From: Saccharothrix ecbatanensis
Lineage (GTDB): Bacteria; Actinomycetota; Actinomycetes; Mycobacteriales; Pseudonocardiaceae
Length of the DNA: 64,000 bases
Assembly (NCBI RefSeq): GCF_014205015.1
Contig: NZ_JACHMO010000001.1
Coordinates: 6,200,001 to 6,264,000, forward strand
Reading direction: 5' to 3'
In this document: positions 34,637 to 43,587 of the stretch, piece by piece
How the letters are laid out: each line of letters opens with the position of its first letter
Numbering within the stretch: the stretch's first letter is position 1
Translations under genes and position numbers: made by a program
Notes under the pieces: generated by a model
The model's input: the letters and a program-made list of their open reading frames with translations, nothing else
Databases searched by the model: none
Told to the model about the DNA's origin: nothing

Positions 34637-35335
34637 TTATGTCCCCAACCGGGGCCGCGTCATCGGCGGGACCAGTTCCGTGGCCCCACCCGCGCGGTAC
34701 AGGGCGGCGGGCCTGCCGCTGGGCGACGGCCGCTTGCCACCGGTGGGCACGACGAAGCCGTCGGCGTCGGTGACCTTGCGGTGGAAGTTCGGCTTGTCCA
34801 GCCCGACCCCCCACACGGCCTCGTAGACCTCACGCAGGTCACCGATGGTGAACTCCGGGCCGCAGAAGGCCGTCGCGATCGTGCTGAACTGAAGGAGCGT
34901 GCGTGCCAGTTCCACCGCGTCCGCCAGGATGAGGTCGTGGTCGAACGCCAACCCGGCGGTCGCGGCCTCCGCGACCGGTACCCACCGGGCGGCGCGCGCG
35001 TCCGAACCCGCGACCGGCACCGGCAGGTCAGGGGCGATGGCGAGGTAGGCGCAGGTCACCACGCGGGGACGCCGAGGGTCCCGGTCGGGTGCCGAGTAGA
35101 CGCCCACCTGCCGCAGCCGCAACGCCCCGGCGTCGAGGCCGGTCTCCTCTGCCAGCTCCCGCGCCGCGGTCCGCTCCAGTGACTCGTCGCCGCGCAGGAA
35201 GCCGCCGGGCAACGCCAACCGGCCCTGGAACGGCTCGTTCTCGCGCTCGACGAGCAGCACGCTCAACACGCCGTCACGAATGGTCAGGATGACCAGGTCG
35301 GCGGTGAGGGTGACCGTCTGACGTGCGCGGCTCAT
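34637..35335 (-). CDS. Nudix hydrolase with C-terminal winged helix (NrtR/ADP-ribose type)
   Basis: A 232-residue protein. The Nudix domain (residues ~10-140) has an intact Nudix box: GGFLRGDESLERTAARELAEETGL, with the REUXEEXGU pattern. Residues ~150-232 look like a winged helix (FTIGDLREVYEAVWGVGLDKPNFHRKV), as in NrtR-type transcriptional regulators of NAD metabolism and in related ADP-ribose hydrolases. NrtR proper often has lost the catalytic box, so an intact one suggests that this protein is also, or mainly, an enzyme. It is monocistronic between the conflict operon and the ABC transporter. Confidence 0.8.
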   Translation of the reverse strand: MSRARQTVTLTADLVILTIRDGVLSVLLVERENEPFQGRLALPGGFLRGDESLERTAARELAEETGLDAGALRLRQVGVYSAPDRDPRRPRVVTCAYLAIAPDLPVPVAGSDARAARWVPVAEAATAGLAFDHDLILADAVELARTLLQFSTIATAFCGPEFTIGDLREVYEAVWGVGLDKPNFHRKVTDADGFVVPTGGKRPSPSGRPAALYRAGGATELVPPMTRPRLGT

Positions 35336-35412
35336 GCACGGAGATTACCTACCGGGGGCCTCCCCCGTTCGATCACCGATGGACTAGCGAGTCCTGTAGT
35401 CGGCCGGTGTTC

Positions 35413-36411
35413 TCACGGCGTGACGTCGAGCGCGGGCTGTGGGATGAGGGGGTGGTGGCAGGCCGCTGTGTGGTGGGGGGATAGCGCTACTTGGGGCGGC
35501 TCGGTGGTGCGGCAGATGGCGGTTGCCAGTGGGCAGCGGGGGTGGAACGGGCAGCCTGGGGGGATCGACAGGGCGCTGGGGACTTCGCCTTGCACGGGTG
35601 GTCGGGGGCGGGATTGTTGGACTACCGGGTCCGGGATGGGGGCTGCTGCGATCAAGGCTTTGGTGTACGGGTGGGCCGGGGTGGCGTAGACCTGTGCGGT
35701 CGGGCCGGTTTCCACGATTCGGCCCAGGTACATGACCGCTGTGTCGTGGCTGACCACTCGGACCAGTGCCAGGTCGTGGGAGATGAACAGGTAGGCGACG
35801 CCCAGTCGGTCCTGCAAGTCCTGCAAAAGTCCGATGATGCCTGCCCTGGTGGACACGTCCAGTGCGGCGACTGCTTCGTCCAGCACGACGAGGTCCGGGT
35901 CGCACGCCAGCGCTCGTGCCAGCGCGATTCGCTGCCGTTGGCCGCCGGACAGTTCGTGCGGATAGCGCCTGCCGAACGCCGATGTCAGGCCTACCAGTTC
36001 GAGCAGCTCGTCGGCCCTCGCGGCCAAGACAGTGCGATCTCGTTGTCCTACAAGGCGAAGTGGCTCGGTGACGATGTCACGCACCACCCATGTCGGGTCC
36101 AGAGACGAGTACGGGTCCTGGAACACCATGGGCATTCGGCGACGAAGGGTGTGCAGGCGGGCGCCTCGGGCCGCCAGCACGTCGGCGCCGTCCAGGTGCA
36201 CGGCGCCGGAGTCCGGGCGTAGCAGTCCCAGCAGCAGTCGCGCGGTGGTCGACTTACCCGAACCCGACTCGCCGACCATGCCCAGCGTCCGTCCGCGCTC
36301 GATCGTGAACGACACGTCCCGGACCGCGTGGATCCGCGGCCGACGGCGGAAGAGGCCGGAATGGTTGGTGGGGAACGATTTCGTCAGCCCCTGCACCTGC
36401 AACAAGGTCAT
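35413..36411 (-). CDS. Oligopeptide/dipeptide ABC transporter ATPase (OppF type)
   Basis: A 332-residue ATPase powering a peptide- or nickel-type importer. Walker A GESGSGKSTTARLL, Q-loop VFQDPYSS, signature LSGGQRQRIALARAL and Walker B DLVVLDEAVAALD are all present; note EAVAALD in place of the usual EPTSALD. The C-terminal oligopeptide-type extension has the Cys-rich GCPFHPRCPLATAIC. The start overlaps the OppD-type stop (ATGA). Last gene of the five-gene transporter operon. Confidence 0.9.
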   Translation of the reverse strand: MTLLQVQGLTKSFPTNHSGLFRRRPRIHAVRDVSFTIERGRTLGMVGESGSGKSTTARLLLGLLRPDSGAVHLDGADVLAARGARLHTLRRRMPMVFQDPYSSLDPTWVVRDIVTEPLRLVGQRDRTVLAARADELLELVGLTSAFGRRYPHELSGGQRQRIALARALACDPDLVVLDEAVAALDVSTRAGIIGLLQDLQDRLGVAYLFISHDLALVRVVSHDTAVMYLGRIVETGPTAQVYATPAHPYTKALIAAAPIPDPVVQQSRPRPPVQGEVPSALSIPPGCPFHPRCPLATAICRTTEPPQVALSPHHTAACHHPLIPQPALDVTP

Positions 36412-37382
36412 GACGGGGTCTCCATCAGCTCGGCGAGCCGGACGCACCGGGCCTGGTGTGCCTGGTCCACGACCTCCAGTGCGACAGGGCCGGCCACGCA
36501 CGACGGCGTGGTGTGTGCGCAGCGGGGAGCGAATCGGCAACCCGGCGGCAAGGCGTCGAAACCCGGTACGGTGCCAGGGATTGTCGCCAGACGACCGACC
36601 TCCGCACCTGGCACGCAGCGCAGCAACGCGTCGGTGTACGGGTGGCGCGGGGTGGCGAACAGCTCGCGCACCGGAGCGGTCTCGACCACCTGACCCGCGT
36701 ACATCACGGCCACCCGGTCGCAGATGTCGGCGATCACCCCGAAGTCGTGCGAGATGAACAGCAGTGCCAGCCCTGACTCGTCACGCAGCTCGGCCAGCAG
36801 CGTGAGGATCTGCTCCTGGACCGTCACATCCAGGGCGGTGGTGGGCTCATCGGCGAGCAGCACCACCGGTTCGCACGACAACGCCATCGCGATCACCACT
36901 CGCTGCCGCATACCGCCGGAGAAGTGGTGGGGGTAGTCCCGCGCACGCCGTTCCGCCGACGGGATGCCGACCCGGTCCAGCAGCGCCACCGCCCGCGCCC
37001 ACGCGTCCTTGCGTGACAACTTCAGGTGCCGGCGCACAGTCTCGGCCACCTGTTCCCCGACGGTGTAAGCCGGGTCGAGGGCCGTCATCGGCTCCTGGAA
37101 CACCATCCCGATCCGACCACCGCGCACCCCGCGCATGCGCCGCTCGTCCAACTTGGTCAGGTCGACGCCCTCAAGCAGCACCTGCCCGCCGGAGATCCGA
37201 GCCGACGACCCGAGCAGCCGCATCACCGCGAGCGCCGTGAGCGTCTTGCCCGAACCCGACTCGCCGACGAGCCCGAGCGTCTCGCCCGCGTCGACCGACA
37301 GGCTCACCCCGTCCACGACGACGAGCGGCCCGTCCGCGGCGGCGACCTCGACCACGAGGTCCCGGACCTCCAGCACGCTCAT
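36408..37382 (-). CDS. Oligopeptide/dipeptide ABC transporter ATPase (OppD type)
   Basis: A 324-residue ATPase with Walker [27 protein letters not shown], signature [15 protein letters not shown], Walker [14 protein letters not shown] and the C-terminal [14 protein letters not shown] cluster. It overlaps the permease gene upstream (ATGA) and the OppF-type gene downstream (ATGA). It pairs with the latter to form the heterodimeric motor. Confidence 0.9.
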   Translation of the reverse strand: MSVLEVRDLVVEVAAADGPLVVVDGVSLSVDAGETLGLVGESGSGKTLTALAVMRLLGSSARISGGQVLLEGVDLTKLDERRMRGVRGGRIGMVFQEPMTALDPAYTVGEQVAETVRRHLKLSRKDAWARAVALLDRVGIPSAERRARDYPHHFSGGMRQRVVIAMALSCEPVVLLADEPTTALDVTVQEQILTLLAELRDESGLALLFISHDFGVIADICDRVAVMYAGQVVETAPVRELFATPRHPYTDALLRCVPGAEVGRLATIPGTVPGFDALPPGCRFAPRCAHTTPSCVAGPVALEVVDQAHQARCVRLAELMETPS

Positions 37383-38254
37383 CCGAGCCTCCGGTTCTCG
37401 CGGCCGACCGAGTCGCGCAGGGCGTCGCCGACGGTGTTGAACGCCAGCACCGTGAGCAGGATCGCCAGGCCCGGCAGCAGCACCAGCCACGGCGCGTCGG
37501 CCGCGAACTGGGTGGAGCGCTGCAACATCGAGCCCCACGACGCGTCCGGGGCCTGCACGCCGAGCCCGAGGAACGACAGGCTGGCCTCGATCAGGATCGC
37601 GAAGCCCATCGTCATCGAGACCTGCACGATCAACGGCGAGAGCATGTTGGGCAGCACGTGGGTCCGCATGATCCGCGGGGTCGGGCAGCCGATGGAGCGT
37701 GCCGCCTCGATGAACGTCTCTTCGCGGATCGCCAGCGCCACGCCGCGGGACACGCGGTAGAACTGCGGCGCCATCGTCACGCCGACGGCGATCATCGCGT
37801 TGGTGACGCCACGGCCGAGCACGGCCAGGATCGCCAGCGCGAACAACAGCGGCGGGATCGCCATCAACGCGTCGGCCACCCGGCTCAGCACGGCGTCGAC
37901 CCAGCCACGCAGGTAGCCGGCGAGCAGCCCGAACGGCAGCCCGATCGCGAGGCTGACGGCCGTGGCCAGCGCGCCCGCGTAGAGAGTCACCCTGGTGGCG
38001 ACGATCAGCCTCGACGCGACGTCACGGCCGAGGTCGTCGGCACCGAGCCAGTGCTCCGCGCCGGGCGGGGAGAGCCGGTCGAGCAACGTCTGGGCGTTGG
38101 GGTCCTGCGGGGTGAGCCACGGGCCGAAGACCGCGATCACCGCCATCACCGCCAGCACCACGGCCATGCCGACCGCGATGCGCTTGCGCGCGAACCGGCG
38201 CCGGAACGCCCGGAACGCGGACTCCGGCCGGTCCTTCTCCGCATCCACGGTCAT
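37379..38254 (-). CDS. Peptide ABC transporter permease (OppC type)
   Basis: A 291-residue inner-membrane permease with six predicted segments, an N-terminal OppC domain (residues ~10-60, FRRRFARKRIAVGMAVVLAV), and the coupling-helix EAA motif EAARSIGCPTPRIMRTHVLPN. It overlaps oppB-type and oppD-type neighbours by 4 bp each. Substrate unknown. Confidence 0.9.
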   Translation of the reverse strand: MTVDAEKDRPESAFRAFRRRFARKRIAVGMAVVLAVMAVIAVFGPWLTPQDPNAQTLLDRLSPPGAEHWLGADDLGRDVASRLIVATRVTLYAGALATAVSLAIGLPFGLLAGYLRGWVDAVLSRVADALMAIPPLLFALAILAVLGRGVTNAMIAVGVTMAPQFYRVSRGVALAIREETFIEAARSIGCPTPRIMRTHVLPNMLSPLIVQVSMTMGFAILIEASLSFLGLGVQAPDASWGSMLQRSTQFAADAPWLVLLPGLAILLTVLAFNTVGDALRDSVGRENRRLG

Positions 38255-39183
38255 GCCGCCGTTTTCGGGTTGAGCCAGCGATAGGACAGGTCGACCAGCA
38301 GGTTCACCACGACGACCACCAGCGTGGTCACCAGGACGGTCCCCTGCACCATGGGGATGTCACGTTCGAACACCGCGCTCACCATCAGCGAGCCGATGCC
38401 GGGCAGCCCGAACACCGCCTCCACCAGCACCGACAGCCCGAACAACCGGCTGACCTGGAGCCCGATCACGGTCACCACCGGGATCATCGCCGTCCGCAGG
38501 GCGTGCTTGCCGATCACGCTGATCGGGGAGAGCCCTTTGGCGTTCAGCGTGCGCACGAAGTCCAGCTGCAACGTGTCGGCCACGCTCGCCCGTGTCTGCC
38601 GCGCGATCTCCGCCGCACCCCCGGCCGCGAGCGTCAGCACGGGCAGGACCAGGTGCGCCGCCCACAGCCCGGGATCCTCACCGAGGTCGACGTAGCCGCT
38701 GGTCGGGAACAGCTCCAACTCGGCGCCGAGGAACGTCACCAGCACCAGGCCGAGCCAGAAGTTCGGCATCGCGATGCCCACCGAGGAGGTCATCAGCGCG
38801 ATCCGGTCGAACAGGCCGCCCGGCCGGACCGCCGCGAACACCCCGATCAGCAGGCCGACCACCACGGAGACGACGAGCGACAGCACCACCAGCGAGACGG
38901 TGACGCCGATCCGGTCCGAGATCGCCTGCGTGACCTCGTAGCTGGTGAGCATCGACGTGCCCAGGTCACCGCGCAGCGCCCCGCCGAGCCAGTCGCCGTA
39001 GCGGACGAGCACCGGGTCGTCCAGGCCGAGGCTCGCGCGCAGCGTCGCAACCTGCTGGGGAGTCGCCTGGTCGCCCAGGAGCGTGCTGGTCGGGTCGCCC
39101 GGGATGAGCAGTGCCAAGGAGAACACCGCGACCGAGACGACCCACGCCAGCAGCACCAGCGCGGCCAGGCGACCCATCACCAT
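38251..39183 (-). CDS. Peptide ABC transporter permease (OppB type)
   Basis: A 310-residue permease. The N-terminal membrane segment and PGDPTSTLLGDQATPQQVATLRASLGLDDP are the OppB signature; the coupling-helix region is LQLDFVRTLNAKGLSPISVIGKHALRTA. ATG-GTG-ATG at the start lies 6 bp past the stop of the binding protein; the first is chosen. The gene pairs with the OppC-type permease. Confidence 0.88.
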   Translation of the reverse strand: MVMGRLAALVLLAWVVSVAVFSLALLIPGDPTSTLLGDQATPQQVATLRASLGLDDPVLVRYGDWLGGALRGDLGTSMLTSYEVTQAISDRIGVTVSLVVLSLVVSVVVGLLIGVFAAVRPGGLFDRIALMTSSVGIAMPNFWLGLVLVTFLGAELELFPTSGYVDLGEDPGLWAAHLVLPVLTLAAGGAAEIARQTRASVADTLQLDFVRTLNAKGLSPISVIGKHALRTAMIPVVTVIGLQVSRLFGLSVLVEAVFGLPGIGSLMVSAVFERDIPMVQGTVLVTTLVVVVVNLLVDLSYRWLNPKTAA

Positions 39184-39188
39184 CCGGA

Positions 39189-40781
39189 TCAGGAAGCACT
39201 CCCGGCGAGCTGAACGGCACGCAGGTCGATCGCCCCGGCGACGGTGGTGGTCAGACCCCGCACCTTGGTCGAAGCCATCAGCACCAGCGGCGCGCTGCAC
39301 ACCGGCAGGTGGCTGGTCAGCGCCACGGCCCTGGCCGCGATCTTCTGGTAGACCTTCTCCCGCGCCTCGCCGTTCGGCGTGGCCTGGCCTTCACGCGCCA
39401 GGCGGGTGATCTCCTCGTCCGGCACGCCGCCCGGGTTGAGCGGGCCGCCGGGGAGGTAGAGCGACGCGACGGTCTGCGCCGGGTCGACCGCGCCGGGCCA
39501 CAGCGACACGTACGAGTCGACGGTCTTCTGCCCGACGAACCCGGCCATCACCTGCGCCGGCTCGGCGATCTTCAGCTCGACGGTCACGCCGATCTCGCGC
39601 AACTGGGCCGCGATGGCCTCGGTCACCGTCGAGTACGGCGCCACGTTGACCGACGCCATCGACATGGTGAAGCCGTCCGGGAAGCCGGCCTCGGCGAGCT
39701 TCTTCTTGGCGGCGGCCACGTCGAACTTCGCCGCGTCCGGCCCGAGGTCCGGCGCCGCGGCCCAGTAGTCCTTCGGGAAGATCTGCGCCGACGGCGTGCA
39801 CTGCCCACCGAGAAGGGCCTTCGAGATGCCGTCGCGGTCGAGTGCCATGGACAGCGCGGCCCGCACCTCGGGCTTGGCCAGCGCCGGGTTCTTGCTCATG
39901 TTCAGGTAGACCTGGAACGCGCCGGCGCCCTGCTGCGAGAGCACCTGCAACTTGGTGTCGGACGCGGCCTTGAACTGGTCGAGGTTGATCATCGTCGCGT
40001 CGAACTCGTCCGCGCCGGTCGACCGCAGCCGCGTCTCCGGGTTGAGCTGGATGCTCAGCTCGATGCGCTTGACCGCTTGCGCCGTGGCCGAGGCGTTCCA
40101 GTACTTGTCGAAGCGCTCGTAGACCACCAGCACGCCGGGCTGGCCACCCTCCACCACCCGGTACGGGCCGGTGCCGACGGGCGCGAGGGCCAGGTCGGGC
40201 TTGGCGAAGGCCTGCGGCGAGACCATCATGCCCGCGCGGTCGGCGAGCTGGGCCGGCAGCGACGCCGTCGGCGCGGACAGCTTCAGCGCGACCGTGCGCG
40301 GGTCGACCACGTCGACCGCGGTGACGACGGCGAGCTCGGGCTTCAGCGTGGAGCGTTCGGCGGTCTTGGCCCGCTCGATGTTCGCCTTCACCGCGGTCGC
40401 GTCGAACGGCGTGCCGTCGTGGAAGACGACGCCCTCGCGCAACGTCAGGGTCAGCGTCAGGCCGTCATCGGAGAGTGCCGTCTTCTCCGCGAGCATGGGC
40501 ACGACCTTGCCCTTGGAATCCATGTCCAAGAGGCGGTCGTAGGCGGGCAGCAGGAACGTGTTGACGAACGGGTTCGCCGCGGTCACCGGGTCGTAGTTCT
40601 TGCTCGCGTCGGTCGCGAAGCTGAAGCGCAGCGTGGCGTTCGGGTCGGCCGGCCCCGCGGACGCATCGGACGACGCGGGTGACTTGCCCCCGCCACTACA
40701 ACCCGAGAGGATCACGCTCAGCACCGCGACTGCGGCGAAAGCGCTTCTCCTCCAACGGAACCTTCCGGTCGACTGGAACAT
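39189..40781 (-). CDS. Lipoprotein substrate-binding protein of the peptide ABC transporter
   Basis: A 530-residue family-5 extracellular solute-binding protein. A lipoprotein signal (MFQSTGRFRWRRSAFAAVAV then LSVILSGC) places the lipidated Cys at residue 28. The body has the family signatures LREGVVFHDGTPFDATAVKANIERAK and LSMALDRDGISKALLGGQ. It is the first gene of the operon and delivers peptides, or similar solutes, to the permeases. It borders the polyketide cluster but is separated from it by a terminator. Confidence 0.9.
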   Translation of the reverse strand: MFQSTGRFRWRRSAFAAVAVLSVILSGCSGGGKSPASSDASAGPADPNATLRFSFATDASKNYDPVTAANPFVNTFLLPAYDRLLDMDSKGKVVPMLAEKTALSDDGLTLTLTLREGVVFHDGTPFDATAVKANIERAKTAERSTLKPELAVVTAVDVVDPRTVALKLSAPTASLPAQLADRAGMMVSPQAFAKPDLALAPVGTGPYRVVEGGQPGVLVVYERFDKYWNASATAQAVKRIELSIQLNPETRLRSTGADEFDATMINLDQFKAASDTKLQVLSQQGAGAFQVYLNMSKNPALAKPEVRAALSMALDRDGISKALLGGQCTPSAQIFPKDYWAAAPDLGPDAAKFDVAAAKKKLAEAGFPDGFTMSMASVNVAPYSTVTEAIAAQLREIGVTVELKIAEPAQVMAGFVGQKTVDSYVSLWPGAVDPAQTVASLYLPGGPLNPGGVPDEEITRLAREGQATPNGEAREKVYQKIAARAVALTSHLPVCSAPLVLMASTKVRGLTTTVAGAIDLRAVQLAGSAS

Positions 40782-40908
40782 CCTGCTCCCTCATTCTCAC
40801 CGCTGCGACAGCCGATCGCACCATTGCGACAGGTCTGTACGCACCGGCAGACGACACACTGCCGTGGTCCGAATAGTGAAAAATCCACGCGTAAATGGGC
40901 ACTTCGCA

Positions 40909-40950
40909 CAAAGGCCCGCTGAGCAGCCCAAGCCGCCCAGTGGGCCTTTG
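40909..40950 (-). terminator. Terminator of the HBDH/KAS III operon
   Basis: CAAAGGCCCGCTG (40,909-40,921) pairs with CAGTGGGCCTTTG (40,938-40,950), one G-U pair, 15 bp past the 3-hydroxyacyl-CoA dehydrogenase stop. It marks the left border of the cluster. Confidence 0.7.
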
Positions 40951-40965
40951 CCTTGCTCGCCTGGG

Positions 40966-41838
40966 TCAGACGCGCTTGCCGGAACCCGTCGCGTACTCGT
41001 AGAAGCCGCGCCCGCTCTTGCGGCCGAGGAAACCGCCCTCGATCATCCGGAGCAGCAACGGCGCCGGCGCGTGCAGCGGTTCCTTGGTCTCCTCGTACAT
41101 CGCCTCCCCGACGGCGACGACGGTGTCGAGGCCGATCAGGTCGATGAGCGCGAGCGGTCCCATGGGGTGGCCGCAGCCTCCGGTCATGCCGCGGTCGATG
41201 TCCTCGGCGGTGGCCACGCCCGCGTCCAGCATCCGCACCGCGGACATCAGGTACGGCACGAACAAGGTGTTGACCATGAACCCGGTCTGGTCCTTGGCGC
41301 GCACCACCTTCTTGCCCAGCGTGTCCCCGATGAACGAGACGGTCCGGGCGAGCGTGGCCTCCGACGTGCGCAGCGAACCGATCACCTCGGCCAAAGGCAT
41401 CACCTGGACCGGGTTGAACAGGTGCACGCCGACGACCCGACTCGGGTCGTACGTGGCGGCGGCGATCTTCATGATCGGAATGGACGAGGTGGTCGACGCG
41501 AGCACGGCCGTCGGGTCCTCGATCGCCGCGTCGAGCGTGGCGAACACGGCGGTCTTGTCCGCCAGGTTCTCCCCGATCGCCTCCAGCACGAAGTCGCGGT
41601 CCCGGAGGTCCTTCAGCTCGATCGTGAACGACACCCGGCTGAGCACGGCGTCGCGCTCGGCGGTGTCGATCTTCTCCTTCTTCACCAAGCGGTCGAGCGA
41701 GCCCTGAAGCCGCTCCCGACCACGCGCGACCGAGGCCTCGCTCGACGCGAAGACGAGGACGTCCAGGCCCTGGCGCGCGCAGATCTCGGTGAACCCGGCG
41801 CCCATCTGCCCGCAGCCCACCACGCCGACCCGCCGCAC
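40966..41838 (-). CDS. 3-hydroxybutyryl-CoA-type dehydrogenase for extender-unit synthesis
   Basis: A 290-residue NAD(P)-dependent 3-hydroxyacyl-CoA dehydrogenase: Rossmann motif VGVVGCGQMGAGFTEICAR, SIPIMKIAA, the catalytic VVGVHLFNPVQVMPL, and a C-terminal domain with GFMVNTLFVPYL. It should reduce the 3-ketoacyl-CoA made by the KAS III encoded just upstream, which feeds the CCR after dehydration. The start is uncertain: GTG at 41,838 gives the standard length and N-terminus (MRRVGVVGCG); an in-frame GTG at 41,904 would add 22 residues encoded by 24-bp tandem repeats and overlap the KAS III gene. Confidence 0.88.
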   Translation of the reverse strand: MRRVGVVGCGQMGAGFTEICARQGLDVLVFASSEASVARGRERLQGSLDRLVKKEKIDTAERDAVLSRVSFTIELKDLRDRDFVLEAIGENLADKTAVFATLDAAIEDPTAVLASTTSSIPIMKIAAATYDPSRVVGVHLFNPVQVMPLAEVIGSLRTSEATLARTVSFIGDTLGKKVVRAKDQTGFMVNTLFVPYLMSAVRMLDAGVATAEDIDRGMTGGCGHPMGPLALIDLIGLDTVVAVGEAMYEETKEPLHAPAPLLLRMIEGGFLGRKSGRGFYEYATGSGKRV

Positions 41839-41841
41839 GTC

Positions 41842-41913
41842 GTTCCCAACGACCAACGGATCAGCGTTCCCAACGACCACTGGATCAGCGTTCACGACGA
41901 CCACCGGATCAGG
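41842..41913. repeat. Three 24-bp tandem repeats at the KAS III/HBDH junction
   Basis: Units begin GTTCCCAACGACCAAC (41,842-41,865), GTTCCCAACGACCACT (41,866-41,889) and GTTCACGACGACCACC (41,890-41,913), each ending GGATCAG plus one base. The last unit contains the KAS III stop codon. It looks like tandem duplication of the gene end, now forming the spacer or N-terminus of the next gene. Confidence 0.85.
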
Positions 41914-42878
41914 CCGGAACCGACCGACATGCCGCCACCGAAACCGGCCAGCAGCACCAGGTCGTTGTCCTTGATCCGTCCGGACTGGACGGCGTCGTCC
42001 AACGCGACGGGAACCGAGGCGCTGCCGACGTTGCCGTACTTCTCGACGACGAGGTGGGTGTGCGCGCGGCCCAGGTTGCAGCGCTCGACCAGCTCGCGCA
42101 GCAGCACGCCGTTCGCCTGGTGCGGCACGAAGCAGTCCACGTCGTCGGTCGTCAGGCCGACCCGCGAGAGCTGCTTCTCCAGGATCGGGGGCAGGTTGTC
42201 CATGACGAAGTCGCGGACACCGCGGCCCTGCATGGTGAAGAGGTGCCCGCCGTTCGCCACGGTCTCGGCGGTCGCCGGGTTCCGGCTGCCACCCGCCTCC
42301 ACCTTGATGAGGTCCTGGGCGTCCCCGTAGCTGCTGAGGTCGAAGTCGATGAACCCGCGACCGTCGGGCACCTCGCCGATCACGGCCGCGCCGGCGCCGT
42401 CACCGAGCAGCACGGACGTGCGGCGGTCGTCGAAGTTGAGGATCCGCGAGTACAGGTCGGCGCCGATCACCAGCGCGTGCGAGCCGGGCCTGGCCCCGAC
42501 CAGCGCGCGGGCGAGCTCCAGGCCGTACACGAAACCGGCGCAGACGACGTTGATGTCGAGGCACGCCGCGCCCGTCGCACCGATGAGGTGCTGCACGAGG
42601 GTCGCGGTCGGCGGCTGCGGGAAGTCGCCGGTCGACGTGGAGACGATCAGGTGGTCGATCCGCTCGACCGGGAGCCCCGCGTGCTCCAGCGCCCGCCGCG
42701 CCGCGTGCGCCGCGAGGTCGGACGTCGCCTCGTCCTCGGCGGCCCAGCGGCGCGTCTCGATCCCGGTCTTGCGCAGGATCCACTCGGGTGCCGCGTCCGG
42801 TACCAACGCGACGATGTCGTCGTTCGTCACAACCCGCTCTGGCACGTAAGACCCAGTGCCTAAGATGCCAATAGCCAC
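41892..42878 (-). CDS. Beta-ketoacyl-ACP synthase III (FabH-like)
   Basis: A 328-residue thiolase-fold synthase with the Cys-His-Asn triad intact: Cys in LDINVVCAGFVYG, His in VPHQANGVLL and Asn in KYGNVGSAS. Such enzymes condense an acyl-CoA starter with malonyl thioester. Together with the HBDH and the CCR it forms the three-enzyme set used to build alkylmalonyl-CoA extender units; the fourth activity, an enoyl hydratase, is not in the window. The start ATG gives MAIGILGTGSYVPE. It is divergent from the alcohol dehydrogenase gene across a 709 bp region. Confidence 0.9.
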   Translation of the reverse strand: MAIGILGTGSYVPERVVTNDDIVALVPDAAPEWILRKTGIETRRWAAEDEATSDLAAHAARRALEHAGLPVERIDHLIVSTSTGDFPQPPTATLVQHLIGATGAACLDINVVCAGFVYGLELARALVGARPGSHALVIGADLYSRILNFDDRRTSVLLGDGAGAAVIGEVPDGRGFIDFDLSSYGDAQDLIKVEAGGSRNPATAETVANGGHLFTMQGRGVRDFVMDNLPPILEKQLSRVGLTTDDVDCFVPHQANGVLLRELVERCNLGRAHTHLVVEKYGNVGSASVPVALDDAVQSGRIKDNDLVLLAGFGGGMSVGSGLIRWSS

Positions 42879-43587
42879 GGCGCTTCTCTATCCCCCAGAG
42901 TCCGGTAAGTCGTGCCTCGTAGCGGATTTCGCCGGTTCGCGCCAATCCGCGCCAGCGGGCAGGGGTCGGTCGGTGACACCCAACCCCGGAGCCCGCACCT
43001 TACTACAGCCGTCGTTCGCCCGGCCCGAGTCGTCGCCGGGGTCACCATCGAGCCCCGGACTCCTTGCGATTGACCACGATGCCGCGACCTGGGTCCGCTT
43101 GACCCGACGGGCGGCACGTACTCCATTGTCCTCAAAGGAACCGGCCAAGTGGGCGGATGTGACATCCCCGCATCGGAAAGCCGAAGGGACTCGCGCCACC
43201 GCGGAAGGGCCGTCGACAGGCGTTCACGGTTACCGCGCGGCACTGACGACGAGTCCACGTCACGTGGACCGCGATGCCGTTCCCCCTACCTGCCGACAAC
43301 GGCTTCCGCGGCGGCCGCAGCCCTTTGATCAGCGCGGGTCCACGACGTCGCGCCGTCGGCGTCGGGTCGACAACTTGGCTTTGTAGATCGAGTTCCGCGC
43401 CGTGCGGGCACGAAAGTGGTGACTGTCCGACGTGACGGCCTCACCAGCGGTATTCGGCGGAACGTGGTGGACTTCGCGGTTTCCCAAGCAGTGTTCTCCG
43501 ACGCACCCCACCGACCACGTCGGGGCCAGTAATGTGCCTGGCGTCCGTGACCCTTGTCACCACTCACATTCTGAAGAGGAACAACCG
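42879..43587. other. Divergent regulatory region between KAS III and alcohol dehydrogenase
   Basis: These 709 bp hold no convincing gene; short open frames have poor composition and no family signal. Two clear dyads stand out: GTCCACGTCACGTGGAC (43,253-43,269, 8-bp arms with one central base) and GTGACCCTTGTCAC (43,547-43,560). The second lies ~27 bp before the alcohol dehydrogenase start. Both are candidates for cluster-specific operators. Confidence 0.5.

Noticed and set aside
30796..34640. A tRNA-bounded integrative element with attL/attR
   Set aside because: No integrase gene and no second copy of the tRNA 3' end was seen in the window, so only a tRNA-adjacent accessory operon is claimed.
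35413..40781. The oligopeptide ABC transporter as the exporter of the polyketide
   Set aside because: It has an extracellular binding protein and is an importer type; a terminator separates it from the cluster. A link is possible but not supported.
42860..43386. Short open frames between KAS III and the alcohol dehydrogenase
   Set aside because: No ribosome-binding sites, poor composition and no family motif; the region is better read as regulatory DNA.
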